The position numbers and the translations under genes were made by a program. Positions 15,031 to 27,644 of a stretch of DNA of 64,000 nucleotides are shown here, one piece after another (position 1 is the first letter of the stretch; each line of letters begins with the position of its first letter). The notes beneath the pieces are model-generated. The model saw nothing but the letters and a program-made list of their open reading frames with translations, did not search any database and had not been told where the DNA came from. Source of the stretch: Gymnorhina tibicen (taxonomy: Eukaryota > Chordata > Aves > Passeriformes > Artamidae); the NCBI GenBank assembly GCA_013399875.1, contig VXAZ01005699.1:1-64000 (forward strand), in the 5' to 3' direction.

Positions 15031-15397
15031 TGAAACTCGAGATAATTTTAGTAAGGATGTAATATAATAGTGGATCTTTATTTGGAGGCCTCCAGGGGCA
15101 GTTATGGAGAAGGTCCACAAAAGCCCACCCCATGGGGTGAATACAATTTTTATGGGTTTTAGGAAATTAGCATAATTGATAAAAAGCACCAGTTAGGAGG
15201 ACAAATGGTGGTGCAATTCCCCCCCAGGTCAAGCCCCTTCTTGGGAGTCCCCCCCTCAGTGCTAGCTGTACTTTTTATCTCAAAGAGTTGGTCTCAACCT
15301 TGGTAGCCAGGAAGAACCAAGATAGGATAGGGGCCTTGTATCCCCTGGGGCTTGGAGCTCTGGAATTTGTTTTGTCTTTCTGCCCAGAGGGAGGCCA
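15031..15397 (-). repeat. Solo LTR with 6-bp target duplication TGGAAA
   Basis: 367 bp beginning TGAAAC and ending GGCCA on the plus strand. It is flanked by TGGAAA at 15025-15030 and at 15398-15403. On the minus strand AATAAA lies at 15082-15077, leaving a short U5, and a CATAAAA TATA-like box lies upstream of it near 15150. The 6-bp duplication fits a class II (alpha/betaretrovirus-like) integrase. No internal sequence is attached, so this is a recombined solo LTR. Confidence 0.82.
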
Positions 15398-15403
15398 TGG
15401 AAA

Positions 15404-16790
15404 ATTACTGGGAAAACTAGCCAGTAATACAATAAGCTACAAATATATGTGTAAAGAATACAGAGAATATATAAGGAAAAAAAGGTAAAAACCAAAACGG
15501 CATCACTGTGACAGTCATATAATGAGTAAGTAGCTCCTGAAGGGCTCTGAAAGGACCTGAGCATTTAATTTCTCTGCTTTGTATAGGATCCAGACACAAC
15601 TTTCACCACTGCATTAGTTGAGCTGTCTATGCACCTTCTCTGAGCATGCAAGAGCTTTCTACATGGAGACCTAAACCTGGCACTTGACTCTTCCTCTGCA
15701 GCAGCGTTCCTCAGTGACGGACCCAAACCTTGAGCTATTTGGGCAGGAACTGCTGTTTCCTGGGTGTGGGAGGGGCTCACCATAGGGAGGAGGTCCGTCT
15801 GGAACAGGGTTTCATAGGAAAGAGTTGGGCTTACGCATGGCTTATGTATGATCTGCAGCATGAGCAGAGTTATCGGAAACTGCTGGTGAAACTGCACCAG
15901 AACATGGACGGATTTTCATTCTGGTCTGTAATATACATATCACAGATGACGTATGGTCCTGCAACTTTTTCTAAATGAAATGGGAACCAAAATAGCCCAA
16001 TGAATTACAATTATTCCTAATGGTTTATTTTTCTCTGTATGAACAATGTGTGAACGCAAGCACAGCTCACACGAAGCTCTATGAATTGCACCCCTTTGCA
16101 CTGAACTCCTCATCCCCCCAAGGAATTTTATCAGTCTAAACATTAACCTGCAACAAATTTCTACCAGCAGGGCTATAATCTGTACCAAGGACATCCACTA
16201 GGGCTGTAAAGACGTCATTAAAGCAATGGTGCTGCAGGGGGAATGGAACAATTTCCAGAATGGTCCGAAGTTGTGCTAAGAAGCAGAAGAAAACCGTGAA
16301 AGGCAGGCAGTTAAGTATCCCAGTATTTCAGGACTCTAAGCCCCAGGAGAGGGCAATTTTACTTGACAAACAAGCATTAATGCAAAGCAAAAATACAGCT
16401 ATTGTATGTTGTTCTTTCCCACTCATTTATTTTTTTCTTCTCCTGGGAGACCTTGTGCAGGTGGCACAGGGGATGCTGTGAGCTGGGGACTGCTGTGCAC
16501 CCACTGCTGTGGTGTGAGCACATACATATCCAGTGGGATGCTGTGGGGCTGCCAAAGACTGCACAGTGAAACTCTGCAAAAATGGGCAAAGAGCTGCAGT
16601 ATCCCATGTACCAACTCCCACAGTGTTGGGGATTAGGATTTTTCCTTTTGTTTCTTTCTCTCAGGGAATTTTTTCCTATTCGTTGCTAAGAGACAATAAT
16701 GATGGGTACTTAGGAGAGACAAAAGATATAGCCAAGGAGAAGGGGAAGCAGTGCAGCTGGCTGCACTATCGTAGCTGAGGGGCACTCTCT
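15404..16790. other. Unique DNA between an LTR and a CpG-richer patch
   Basis: No gene or repeat is supported. Several open frames of 60-110 codons overlap on both strands at 15565-16953 without splice or domain evidence. Confidence 0.5.
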
Positions 16791-17347
16791 CAGGAGGGGC
16801 AGAGATACCACGAGATTCGGGCTGGGGAGAAGGGGTGGGGCACAGCTCCTCGATATCTCTTGCTCTCCACATCGAGGAGGAGACAGGCTGCGATCGCTGT
16901 GGGGTGAACTTGCCAGCACTGCGAAGGCTCTGTCTCTTGCTGTCTTCTACCATGAGTGAAGCTCTGCTCGTAAGAGCGGTTGTTGCACCAGGATCTTATT
17001 AACGCCCTACCTCACTGGAAAGGACCCTCACCATGTACTTGGGTGCCTCAGGGAAAACCTGGGACCCTGAGCTCCAAGCCCCTCCGAGGGAGCCTCTCCC
17101 TGCCCTGTTCGGGAGCCAGGCTGGTGCCACTGCCCAGCCCCACCGCTTCTCTGCCACTGCTCTGGGTTTTTGCTACACTGTAACTCCACAGCCCCTGTCT
17201 GCCCGGACACCCCATGGCTCCTGCTACAGCAGGATTTTCTGATACATTTCCGTTGCTACTCTGGAGTCTGCTCGTCCCTGGTGTCCTAGCTGCTGCTGTG
17301 AGGTTCCTGCTACAGCCCATTACGCCATCCAACCCGCCTGCAATTAC

Positions 17348-17353
17348 CACGTG
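17348..17353. promoter_or_regulatory. Canonical E-box CACGTG
   Basis: The palindromic hexamer bound by USF, MYC and MITF-type factors lies 27 bp before the first CTCF-like motif. USF with CTCF is the arrangement known from the chicken beta-globin 5' insulator. Here the co-occurrence is only suggestive. Confidence 0.4.
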
Positions 17354-17379
17354 AGGGAGATGCGGCCGAGCTCGCGTCA

Positions 17380-17453
17380 CAGCGCCCCCTGCAGGCGCGG
17401 GGAACCATCGCACCCGCCCTGCCCGGCTGGGAGCCACCAGCGCCCCCTGCCGG
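17380..17453 (-). promoter_or_regulatory. Two tandem CTCF-like motifs
   Basis: The plus strand carries CAGCGCCCCCTGC at 17380-17392 and again at 17438-17450. The minus strand thus reads GCAGGGGGCGCTG, the core of the vertebrate CTCF motif, at both places. Each extended site fits about 14 of 15 positions of the usual consensus by eye, and both point the same way, 58 bp apart. Binding was not tested; the motif quality is high for short sequence evidence. Confidence 0.6.
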
Positions 17454-17499
17454 CTGTGAGCGGAGCTGCACCGACGGGGAAGGTGCCTGACAGCCGAGA

Positions 17500-18480
17500 G
17501 AAGGCTGGCACTGGGTTCTGCTTCTGTTTGCTGTTGCTGTGGTGGTGGTGTTTGTTTGCCTTGTTATACATATACATACTATCCCATATCTTTGCCTGAA
17601 AGCTCCTTAACTTAAGGTTATAATAATTTGGATGGAAGGAGGTCATAATTTTTTCCATTTCAACGGAGGTTCCCACCTTCCTTGGCAGACACCTGTCTTT
17701 CAAACCAAGACACACACAACCTCTCTGGCATCTCATGGTTAGGGTTTGAGGACTTTTTAATCTACTTGCCTCTCATTGCCTTTGCTAAATGCACCAGGGA
17801 GAGATTTTGAGCTTATTTCAGGTGAAGTCCAGGTGTCTGTGGACTTCCATGGGTGACAGCTGGATGTCTCCTGCTGCTGGGAGGACACAGATGTCCTGTC
17901 AACATACAGCTCCTCAAAGGCAGCTGATTCCCTTCCAGTGCCCTTTGCTCTGGGCCAGACTGACCTGGCACCCAGGTGCTCTGCAGCAGATGGTGCCATC
18001 CTCCCAGAAGCCAAGCTGTGAGAGCCCAACTGCTCTGGAGCTCCCAGGGCAGCAGCATCACAGCCACCACACATGAGAGTTGCAGTCCCAGTTGCTTCCA
18101 CCTGCCCATGGGGTGACAGAGCTGGGAACAATGGCTATGGGGTCAGTGGAATGTCACATCCTTCCTCTGCTAAATCCACCAACACAGTCAGTCACTGTGG
18201 TTCATCATCCTCCACACTTCCCACAACACATGGACTCTGCAATGTTCATCAGGTGGGACGCTGGCCGTCTTTTTGAGAAGTTCTTAATGTACAGTGACTA
18301 CCTTAGGGATGCTCTTCTTTTGGAAGAACTAGGACAGAGTGTTCAGCAGAGCAGCTTGACCCCAAATATTTTGTTTTGCTGTAATTAGTCAGAGAGCAAA
18401 AAAAATAACAATGCCTTCCTCAGCAGCTTCCAAAGCACATCACAAAGGCAGTCAGTGCCATGCCATACGTTTTCAAGATG
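17500..18480. other. Unique DNA, no feature recognised
   Basis: Overlapping open frames at 17757-18388 lack domains and splice support. No repeat ends were seen. Confidence 0.5.
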
Positions 18481-18486
18481 GGGAAA

Positions 18487-18852
18487 TGTGGGAATTAACA
18501 GCAGGTTAGTAAGCCTGTCTGGCTCTGACACTGATCTTAGCACAATTTATTTGTACCAGTGAGAAACATAGCGTTAACAGAAGCAAGAAACCAAAACAGC
18601 AGAGCTGCAGCTGGTGTTTTCTAAATGCTTAGAATGTTTAGGATGCCTTTGTTACTGGTAGCTAAGAATAGTGTATTGTAACTAAATGATAGCCAATAAA
18701 TCTATTGTAGTGGTTAAGTAGCCAATAGTAATGTAACATGAATGATAAACATAGCGAAGTCTATAAAATCTCTCTGGAGTTTGAATAAAGAATCTTTTGC
18801 CTGAAAGTGAGTCCTGGGGTGTTTTGTGTCGCTTTCCACCTCAACAGTGACA
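18487..18852 (+). repeat. Solo LTR with 6-bp target duplication GGGAAA
   Basis: 366 bp, starting TGTGGG and ending GTGACA. GGGAAA flanks it at 18481-18486 and 18853-18858. TATAAAA is at 18762-18768 and AATAAA at 18784-18789, that is, the poly(A) signal follows the TATA box closely as in alpharetroviral LTRs. No internal region is attached. Confidence 0.83.
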
Positions 18853-18858
18853 GGGAAA

Positions 18859-20365
18859 TTGCGCCCCTGGGAGCAGCACTGCTCTGAGAGGGCATAAGGG
18901 CAAGTGTGGACTGGCATAGGCATCACCTGTTTATGTGCTCTAAAAAGACCTAAGGACATAGGATGAATGAGGTTTAAGGCCTGAGGTTTGGGAGGCTGGG
19001 AAGGGGTACCCCATCACCCAGACACCTGGAGATGCTGCTGAACTCTGCCTAAGACCCTGCTGCAGTGGCCAGCCCCTGTAGGGCTCCCCGGGAGTGTACC
19101 AGAAAGGGTATCACTAATGAGTGGTGATATTTACTGTAGAAAGTGGCTGAGTGCAGAAATAGTCACAAACCTCAAAGGGAGAGGAAACAGCCCAAGTGTG
19201 GTACAGAGAACAGATGGCTTTGCCCTCCCTTCATCTGACTCCCTCTTCCCTGTTAAGAATGTTTTCATCAAGAAGGAGATGTGTTTTGAGTTGCTTTTAC
19301 ACATCAGCCAGGGATCTGAGATTTGAAGCAGCCTCCCTTATGTGCTTACCAGTCTTCTCACTGAGGCTGTGTTGGGGTCTGGGTGCTCTCACACAGCAGC
19401 TCGTGGAAGCTCAGTGCTTCCTTGCTCATGTGCTGCCTTGCTGCTCAGAATGCAGGCATACTTCTATAAACAGCAATAAAGCCATGTACTTAACCAGTGA
19501 AACAGGCATAGGAGTTCTGACCCAGACATCAGAGCTGAGATAATGGCTCTCCTGGAATCTAACCTCTGCGTAGGCTGAGCTGTTATGATTTCTCACTCCA
19601 CAGCTATTATCCTCCACTATGCCCGCCATCCCACTGCTCTCTGTAGTGTGTGCTGTGCCATACAGCAGCTCCCAGGCTGTGATCAGTGTCCCCGAGTCCC
19701 CAGAACTGATCCCCTGCACATTACGGGGTTGGGGCAATGTTGGTGCTTGCCAGCTCATGGTGTTTGCTGAGCATTGCTGTTCTTCACTCAGGTTTCACTG
19801 AGCACTGGATGAGTTGTGTTTGCAGCCAGGCAAACCCAGTTCCCTCAGGGAAGGGCTCAGCACTGTGTGTGCTGTTTGTCACACGCTGTGTGTCCTGACT
19901 AACAACACATTTTATCTCCTTGAACATTTTATCTGCTCACTTGCATACTGGCTGGGAAGTTGTGTTGCTGACAGGGAAACCCGTCTGCCTGATGTAAAAT
20001 TGTGTGTTTAGATCAGCTGTGTGATGGTTGTCTGGTTCCATAAACCCAGGAGCAGTTTTACAGCTCTGATCTTACAGAAACATTGGCTTTGCTCTGGAGA
20101 GGTGAAGTAACAGGTAATGGCTCATGGCCTGAGACGAGGGAGTTGGAAACACAAGTTCACGTAAACTCCACTGCTAAGAAGTGCAAACCTCTGCAGTTTT
20201 GAACTATGAAGTGTTTGATGTTTCATTTTAGACCAAATGCCTTAAAAAAGAGGAGGTTTATGTGGTATATGGGATATAGAGAAGGCTGAGGGTACTCAAT
20301 GACTTTTTGCCTCACGAGCAACTGCCCAAGCCACAGAAGGCAAAGGGAGGGACTGGGAGAAGGAA
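18859..20365. other. Unique DNA, no feature recognised
   Basis: No LTR, CR1 or exon evidence. Short open frames at 19117-19801 on both strands are not supported by motifs. Confidence 0.5.
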
Positions 20366-20368
20366 GAA

Positions 20369-20525
20369 GATCTGGGAGAAGATCAGGTTCAAGAACATCT
20401 GAGGAAACTAAAGGTGCACAAGTCCATGGGACATGATGAGCTGCATCCATGGGTCCTGAGGGAACTGGCAGATGAAGTGGCTAAGTGACTACCATCAAGT
20501 TTGAGAAGTCATGGCAGTCTGCTTC
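20369..20525 (+). repeat. CR1 LINE fragment (ORF2 region)
   Basis: The stretch from the GATCTGGGAGAAGATCAGG region to GAAGTCATGGCAGTC matches the well-known CR1 segment just upstream of the reverse-transcriptase core, which includes the words for HKSMG, VLRELADE and EKSWQS. Frameshifts and stops break the frame. Only this internal piece is recognisable; the 3' tail with its octamer repeat is absent, so it is an old truncated or rearranged copy. Confidence 0.85.
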
Positions 20526-23500
20526 ACTGTAGCGGCCAGCTGTTCCTGTACTGCTCTGAGCTAGTGCCTTGCCACAAAACCAGGAATGATGTCCCAAGGT
20601 CGTGTCTGATCCATTGCTCTGACACATCTCAGTCTACCCATGTCAACCTGCCAAAGCTTTGCTCTTAGACAGGTGGCATCCATGGAGAACACCAGCCTTT
20701 ATCCCAGGTGGGATTTTCTGGTGGACCTGTCTGGGGTGGCCAGCTCAGGGTAAGCTCAGCTCTCTGGTGCACTTGAACTATGTATTTGTCCCCCAGATCT
20801 GTTGTGAAAAGGGAATGGGGCTCCCAGCTACATTTTAAAATGCAAAACCACATCTTGACATCTACGGAAAATTAAGTTTCGTGCAATAACCGCTCTAGAG
20901 ACTCTGATTTCAAGTGACTGGAGAATAGCTTTTAACTTAGGTGGAATCTAGAGCTAGGTTTACATAACAATTGATCTAAAAGCTCCCTACTGCCCACAAA
21001 GAGAGCAAAGAAACCTGTCTCTGCTCCGTTTTGCGTGTTAAGTGTTTCTAACAATGCAGAAATTCAGTGTTTCAGTGCAATTTGCAAGTTCCACAATAGT
21101 CTGCTCCAGAGAAAACTCCTTCGTTGCATTTCCACATGTCTCAAGTTCTGCTCAGAGGCTTGAGTGCATTTTAGTAAAAACTTTCTCCTTTGGCTTTCCA
21201 TATTCAGTTGTTTGTTTAAGACTTAAGCAGTTTCAGAATATACTGTTTAAATTTTTTTTCCTTCTTGTGGCAGAAAAAAAAAAAGCCATTAAGCCCAGAT
21301 TCAACTTTATGCACATGAGCAAAATAGCTTTTATTAATGCCTTTAGCTGTGATGAGTGGGAACTCCAAGCTGTCAGCTCTAACTCTAGGGAGAGTCCCAA
21401 TGCTGTGCACAGACTTTATATTAAAAAAGGATGAGAAACTGCATGTCAGCATATCAGTGAAAAGCCCATGAAAGTGAGAAGACACAATATATTGTTTATT
21501 AATATTATGGTTCAGTAAAGAGGTGAAAGCTGTCAAATAGGGAGGAGAAAGTGGGGCCTGAATTTCTATCCAGTCGAGCTTTACAGTCCTTGTTTGACCA
21601 TATTTTTTCCATCTTCCACCTTTCTAAGTAGGAAGCTCAGGATCCAGCCAAATGGATGTTTATTTACATTTGAACACCAGCAGATATTGCTTCTTCCTGC
21701 AGCCTTTTCAATACTGAGTTACTAATCTGCAGCTGGGCAGAGGCTGAATCTGGCCCGGGTTTGATGAGGGACACAGGAAGACAGCACACTCACACCTTGC
21801 AGAAGCTGCTGTATCCTCTGCCAGATACCCAGCACTTCTTTATTTTTAAAGTAAATCTCTGGTTGCCATGGTTTCCAGGAAGCACAGGTCTCACATTGCT
21901 GTGAGGCTCAAGCAACAGCACAAGAGGTGAGAGGCTCCCCAGCCCTGTCACGGGGCTGATTTGTTTTCCAGGCCAGTGTTGCCACCTGGGCCACCTCCAG
22001 CTGCAGGGGTGCAGGGAGCTGGGTCCTTTGGCTCAGACATCACAGTACCTCCTTGGCTACAGGGATTTTTCCAAGATCACACCCACCCCATGTTGTTGCA
22101 ACACACGGATACAGACCAGGTCATTTACGCCTTCAGAGAAATACGATAATTTGATTTAAGGAAGCCTTCCTGTGCCAACATTCTGCCCACAAGTTTCAGC
22201 AGGATGTGTAAAACCTACCCTCAGAGCTCAAAGATTTTCCCATTGTTGTGGGTTTAGTGTTATAATCTCTTTTTTTCAGCCTATTTAGCATCTAGGCTGT
22301 CAATCAATACCTCTTATCTCAAATAGAGGACTTTGACCTCAGTTTATTTTACACCTGCAGGTGAAATTTTGTAGCTGTTAGAGACAGATCATCTATTACA
22401 TACCCAAGGAACAGGCAGGTATTATTAGTAATACTCTCATCTATCCATGAGGATGGTGAGAAGCAGCCGTGCACCTAGGTGGGTTTCAGAGGAGGCTGTC
22501 AGTCAGGAAATGCCCTTGGAACCACTCCTGCCTTTGTTGATGGCCAGCACTGTGCTGATAAATCACTTTTTAAGTTCAGTGAATCCATAATCTTGTTGGG
22601 AAATGTTGAGAAAGCAAATTTGTTCTGAACAGAAGGCAGGCTCTGAGGGTGCAAAACTGAGTTCGTGTAGGATCCACTAAGCACCTCTCTTTTTCCTTCC
22701 CTTGGTCTTTTCCCTTTTGACAGAAAAAAAATTCTTCAGTTTCTCACTGCTCTTCTCTTTCAATGAGAGTTTTGGAAATGAGGGATGGTTTCTTCCTCCT
22801 CTTTCCAGCAGGAACATGCATGAGGTGAAGACAGAAGAAGACCTTAGAAGGACAGGAGGGCTCTGCTCCCCCTCACCTCCCTGCCCTGCCTAATCCACAC
22901 TGGCCACAGGCATTGGTTTTAAAAGGGATCACCTCCCCTTCAACTGGAGCAATGTTTTGAATTCAGGAGTGACACAAACTGGAGCAGTAGTTGTGATGAA
23001 GAACAGATATAAAAGGGAAGAATTTGCCACTTTCTTCTACAAGTAAATGGCAACACTCTAGACCCAGTATCATTAAACTGTTCAGGAAAAACAGGAGCTC
23101 ATAGAAAAAGAAGTCATTTCCTCCTTCTCTGAGGACTGGAGTCACCACAATTACTCTATAGCATCAGCAACTCCATCACCACCAGAATGAGTCCAAAAGG
23201 AAAAAATAGACAGGGAGGCAGGAAAAAAATAATCCACCTCTATATTTCTTTTCTTACCAGATTAAATGACTTGCAGTGGGGAGTTTCTAACACTTCTAAA
23301 TGGTTGACTGAAGCTCCAATTTATTTCCTGTCAGATTCTCACATGATCCAGTGGGATGAGGACTGTCCTACAAGCACTGAGCAGTCTCTCCTTGCTTGGA
23401 GTCTGTGTGCCTGGTGCACCACACATGCAGCTCCCAACTGCTCAGGCAGCGGGTGCAAGTCTTTGTTTTGTTTTGTTGCTGTGGTTTTTAAGTGACCGCT

Positions 23501-26500
23501 GTGTTTGCAGAGGGAAGTTTGGACAGGAATAGAGGTAGCTTTCATGGTGTCAGGGTGAGGCTCCTTGCAGCTTGTACTGTAGCTCTGGCCAGAGGGAAGG
23601 CAGTCAGAATGCAGCTTTATTACTGACAAAAGCCATTTCTGAAGCACTTGGTGATTTTAATAGCTTTCATTTAATGCGAGCAAATGAGGCTGAGCCAGGA
23701 AGAGCAGCCCAAAATGTGAGGCTTGGGAAAGCAGCCTAATGCCAGGCTCTGGGGGGCAATGGTGCTGCAAACCAGCCCTGCTCTGCCAAATGCAGTGCTG
23801 AGGAACCACACTGGCTGGTGGGACAGGTGGTGTAGGCAACAAGAGATAATGGATGTGAAGAGAGAACCACCTCTCAGGATGTCCCAGCCACACAGACCTG
23901 TTGCTGCTCCTTGGCTGGGTCAGATGGGCCAGGAGGTGGCTGTCCCAGAGTCTGGCAGGTAGCCTTTGCCCATCTACCCTCCCATGCCCCACATGATTTG
24001 TGGGTGTTTAAAATGCTCCATGGTGTGACTGAATAATCCCAGTTGTCCTGGACCTCCCGTCCCAAAGCTGGATAAATCTTGTAGAAAGGATAGGTCTGTA
24101 TAGACCCTGCTTCTGAAGCTCCCAGCCTCCATACAAGACTTCTGTACCTCATGGCAGGAGCAAGACAATGAGCCTGAAAGTCTACATCAGCTTTTCAAAT
24201 GTGTCTGAGCCCTAAATTCTGAAATTTTGCCCATACAGGACTCTCCACAGGGCTGTGTAGAAGCTGAAGAGCACATATTGGTAAAAACAGCATCCCTCTC
24301 CTGCACTGCACTGCTGAGAGTGGAACAGCACTCTATGAGATGCATAAAATTAGTGACAATGTGGTTTTGTTTCCTCCTTTGATTAGCAACGCTTATTGCA
24401 AGTGGTGTGTTTAAACAGATATTATGCAGGATGGCGATAACCAGTTTTAAGTCATTATACAAGCAGTTTAATTTGATGTTGCTCTATAAATAATCTATTT
24501 GCATGCATATATTGTTGACAGGAAGATAAAAACCATAATTCCTACAAGCAACATAACAATGTTTTATCAGTGACAAAAATAGAGAAAAAATCTGCCTTTC
24601 AAAATGCAGTGGTCCAATCACTAAAAAATAGGACCTCATCACATCCAGTCGTATTAAAAAAAAGGTATAGCTCCATCCATAACCTCCCTGAAAGAAGAGA
24701 AAGACTAAACCATGTAAATAGGGGACAGTATCTTTTGTTTCCTAGCTAAGAATATTGGCTGATGTCAGTGTTCTCTGCATCTGATCATGGCATTGTTAAT
24801 AGAGGGTGCTATGTCCCAGTGCATCACTTAGATACACAAAATAAATTTTATGGGGTTTGACTATTCTCTGTCAAGACTATAGACTATAAGACTATCACAT
24901 GCTTACAAAAGAAGAAAAGAAAGTTTCATAGTTCAGTCAAGCAGTTTTTCAAAAATACTTCTCTGTGTTGTGAGTCCAAATGCAAATCTCTCAGCCTGCT
25001 GCTGTGGCTCGCAGGGCTCAGGGGTCGAACAGCTCCCAGCACCGGCAAAGATCTGCTGCCAGAGAGTGCCCTGCTAGCACAAGAGGTGGGCATATGCTCA
25101 CAGGGAGTGGAAATAAGAGCCTAGCTTTAATAGATGACAAATAAAATATTTTATTTGGGAGTTTTTCAGTACCTGGTTTGAAACATCTGCATCATACAAT
25201 CTCTAAAAATTTCATCCCTGTTTCTGCTGTTCTGTGAGCAAAGCTTGGCAGATGTAAACTTGTGCCAGATAGGGTGAAATTAGGCTCTACTGGGAGTCCT
25301 ATATGTGTTCAGAGCTGACAAACATGAAAATCTTTGATACTGCTGCCTTGTGCACGTTGCACCCAGAGCCAAATTCCTGGACAGCAGAGTGCAGAGAAGT
25401 GCATCCATTTCTTTCCAGGCCAATCAAGAAAAAAAAGTTATTTTTCCTGATTTTTTTTCACATTCCATTTAAATGTCTGCTCTGGATATTCATCCCCTAG
25501 CAACTGCAGGACCACCTGGGCATCTCTTTAAATCTCTCCCCATGCATAAAGATGAGTTTTTCAAACTCACACAGTGTTTGCTGCCCTGCAGTGAAGTTTT
25601 CTCATCAAATTTCCCCACCAGAGTCTCTCGGTGCCAAGTGCAGGATCCCCAGGATAGGACATCCTGGCCTAGAGGGGTGGCTGGAAGCACTCATCCATGT
25701 TTTGTGTGAAGGTGTTTCCAAGCCTGGAAGGAAACCTGGGATGAGGTTCAGCTGTGCCCAGCCGTGCTCACCTCAGGGCCACCTAACCTGGCCAACACTA
25801 CAGTGATGAATTCTATAGAAAAGAGCAAATTCATCCTGCAGATCTGTCTGCCAGAATTCAAAAGCTTCATAAAGAAATAACAGCAAACTAGGCTATTTTT
25901 TGTCATCAATGGTGAGGAAGAGATGCTATCAGCAATTTTAACGTGCTTCTACTTTTTACTTACTAAGAGTTAAGTGTTGTTTGGAAAGAGGGAAGAGTGT
26001 AGCCTTTTTCATATTTTTGCTAACTTGGTTTCTTCTGAATGAAACGAAGTTTGCAGCTGGTGCTGGCAGTTTGGAAGGAAGACTGCTTTTAGTGTTGGTC
26101 CATTAGGTCTGTTTGTTCACTATTTAATACTCTTTAAGACTTTGTTTTAATTTACCAAACAATTTCATCTGCCTGCAATAAATAAATAAAATATAACATT
26201 TCTTTTCCAAAGCCATATTTGCCAAGTCAGGGATGTATTACCATTTTGTTGAGGCACAGCACTGGTAGAGAAAGTAATTGTGTCTTTGGAGAACACACTT
26301 CATTCATTTCGCAGTGGGTGGTTCATGATTATCCAAGCTGAGTTCTTTAATAGAAGATGCCTGTTGGAAATAAGCTGTAGTTTAGCAAATAGTCTTAGTG
26401 CAGAAGTTAATAATGTGACCATTTTAGAGGCAGCACTTTCCAGATTTTAAATCTCAGTTTTGAGGTGATGAAAAAGTGTGGTGTCTCTCATCAGCTCCTA

Positions 26501-27187
26501 AAAGACAAACCTAAGAGTTATTGTTTTGACTTGGACAGAGCTTCCATTTTGTGTTATCTTGAACAGATCAAAGTTTTCCCAGTCTCACACAACTTCAGCT
26601 TTTTGTTGTTTTTAAAATAAGATATTTCAAAGAAGAATAGGTTCCTAATAAAGAACAAAAGGAATCAAGAATGAACAGCACAGAAGTTCAACCCAGCTCC
26701 AGAGAGTTGCCTAAGCAAGGAAGTCAGCAGGGACACCAGGAGGTGAATTTTTAGCGTGCTTGTAGCTTTTGCAAGGAAAGGAACGATCTTAGAAATGTGA
26801 AATTGCTAAGAGTTAACCCAGCTGAAAGTTCACATCCCAGTCAATTTATTGCCAGTCTTCCAGAAGAAAAAACCAGCTGCCCATCTTACTAGTACCTGGT
26901 GCCTCTATGTGTGCAATGCTCAGAGCAAGGTAGCAGGTGGGACTGGCTGGTGGCACTGTGGCTTATGTGGGAGACTCTGCCTTACATTCATTGAACCAGA
27001 TTTTTCCAAAGAGAAGCATATGCAGCAGCCAGCAGCAGACCTGGATCAAGGGCATTCTCCCAGACTGGTAAACAATGACACTGTCTTTGTGCTTTGCTGA
27101 ACACATTTGAGTGTAGAACTATTAAGAAAATGCTCTTGGATTCAGGATGGGGAATGGCAAGTAGCTCTCTCTGGGTTTACCAGACAG
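20526..27187. other. Long stretch of unique AT-rich DNA
   Basis: About 6.7 kb. I recognise no exon, LTR or CR1 tail. Small GTTTT-type runs occur near 23462-23480. The 130-codon open frame at 21042-21434 ends in a lysine-rich simple stretch and has no domain. This may be intron or intergenic DNA; conserved noncoding elements could exist but cannot be judged from one sequence. Confidence 0.55.
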
Positions 27188-27193
27188 CATGGG

Positions 27194-27624
27194 TTTAGCG
27201 TACCCCTATTCCATATCCCTGCCTGCCCTTTCCATGTGGCTTCCCCTTGCCCCATCTCTAGTCCAAACCACTCCCTCAGGTTCCCCTGTTATCCTAACAC
27301 CACCCTTATACCGCCCCTATGCCCTGCCATGTGCTCTCTCGCCGCCCCCTCTGCCCCAGATAAGGGGCTCCGAATCACGTGAGCCAGGTCTCTCTGCCTT
27401 GGGGTTCAGCAGCCACCAGCTTCTCTCTCTCTGGGCACCATGCCATGTGCCAGCCCCCTGCCTATGGGGGCTATCACATGTGCTGGTCCTAGGCCTTGGG
27501 GAGTTAGCATGGAATAAAGACCTTCTGCAGTTTCCATGCAAGAGAGCCTTCTTGCTTCCTTTACCGCCACCGCATTGTTGTTGCTGCGTGCCATACCATC
27601 GCAAGGGAACCGTGCACAGCAAAA
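27194..27624 (+). repeat. 5' LTR of the non-autonomous element
   Basis: 431 bp. The expected first bases TG read TT here, so the terminal G is mutated, while the 3' LTR keeps TGTAGCG. AATAAA is at 27513-27518. The end, GCACAGCAAAA, corresponds to GCACAGCAACA in the 3' LTR. Confidence 0.9.
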
Positions 27625-27626
27625 AA

Positions 27627-27644
27627 TGGCTGCCCGAACGTGAG
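27627..27644 (+). other. Putative primer-binding site, tRNA-Lys-like
   Basis: The sequence begins TGGC and contains GCCCGAACGTGAG. It is close to, but not identical with, the lysine-tRNA sites used by lentiviruses and betaretroviruses, with an extra T after TGGC. The position directly after the LTR supports the role. The exact tRNA is uncertain. Confidence 0.65.

Larger units (their letters stand above)
16800..17490. promoter_or_regulatory. CpG-richer patch, possible regulatory element
   Basis: Relative to the flanking DNA this stretch is GC-rich and retains many CpG dinucleotides, including a GCGATCGC palindrome at 16890-16897, an E-box at 17348-17353 and two CTCF-like motifs. It could be a weak CpG island, an insulator or a distal promoter. 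I found no first exon that I could defend on either strand. Confidence 0.4.

Noticed and set aside
15404..15510. Extension of the LTR at 15031 to about 15510, ending GGCATCA
   Set aside because: The perfect TGGAAA duplication places the end at 15397; beyond it no duplication fits.
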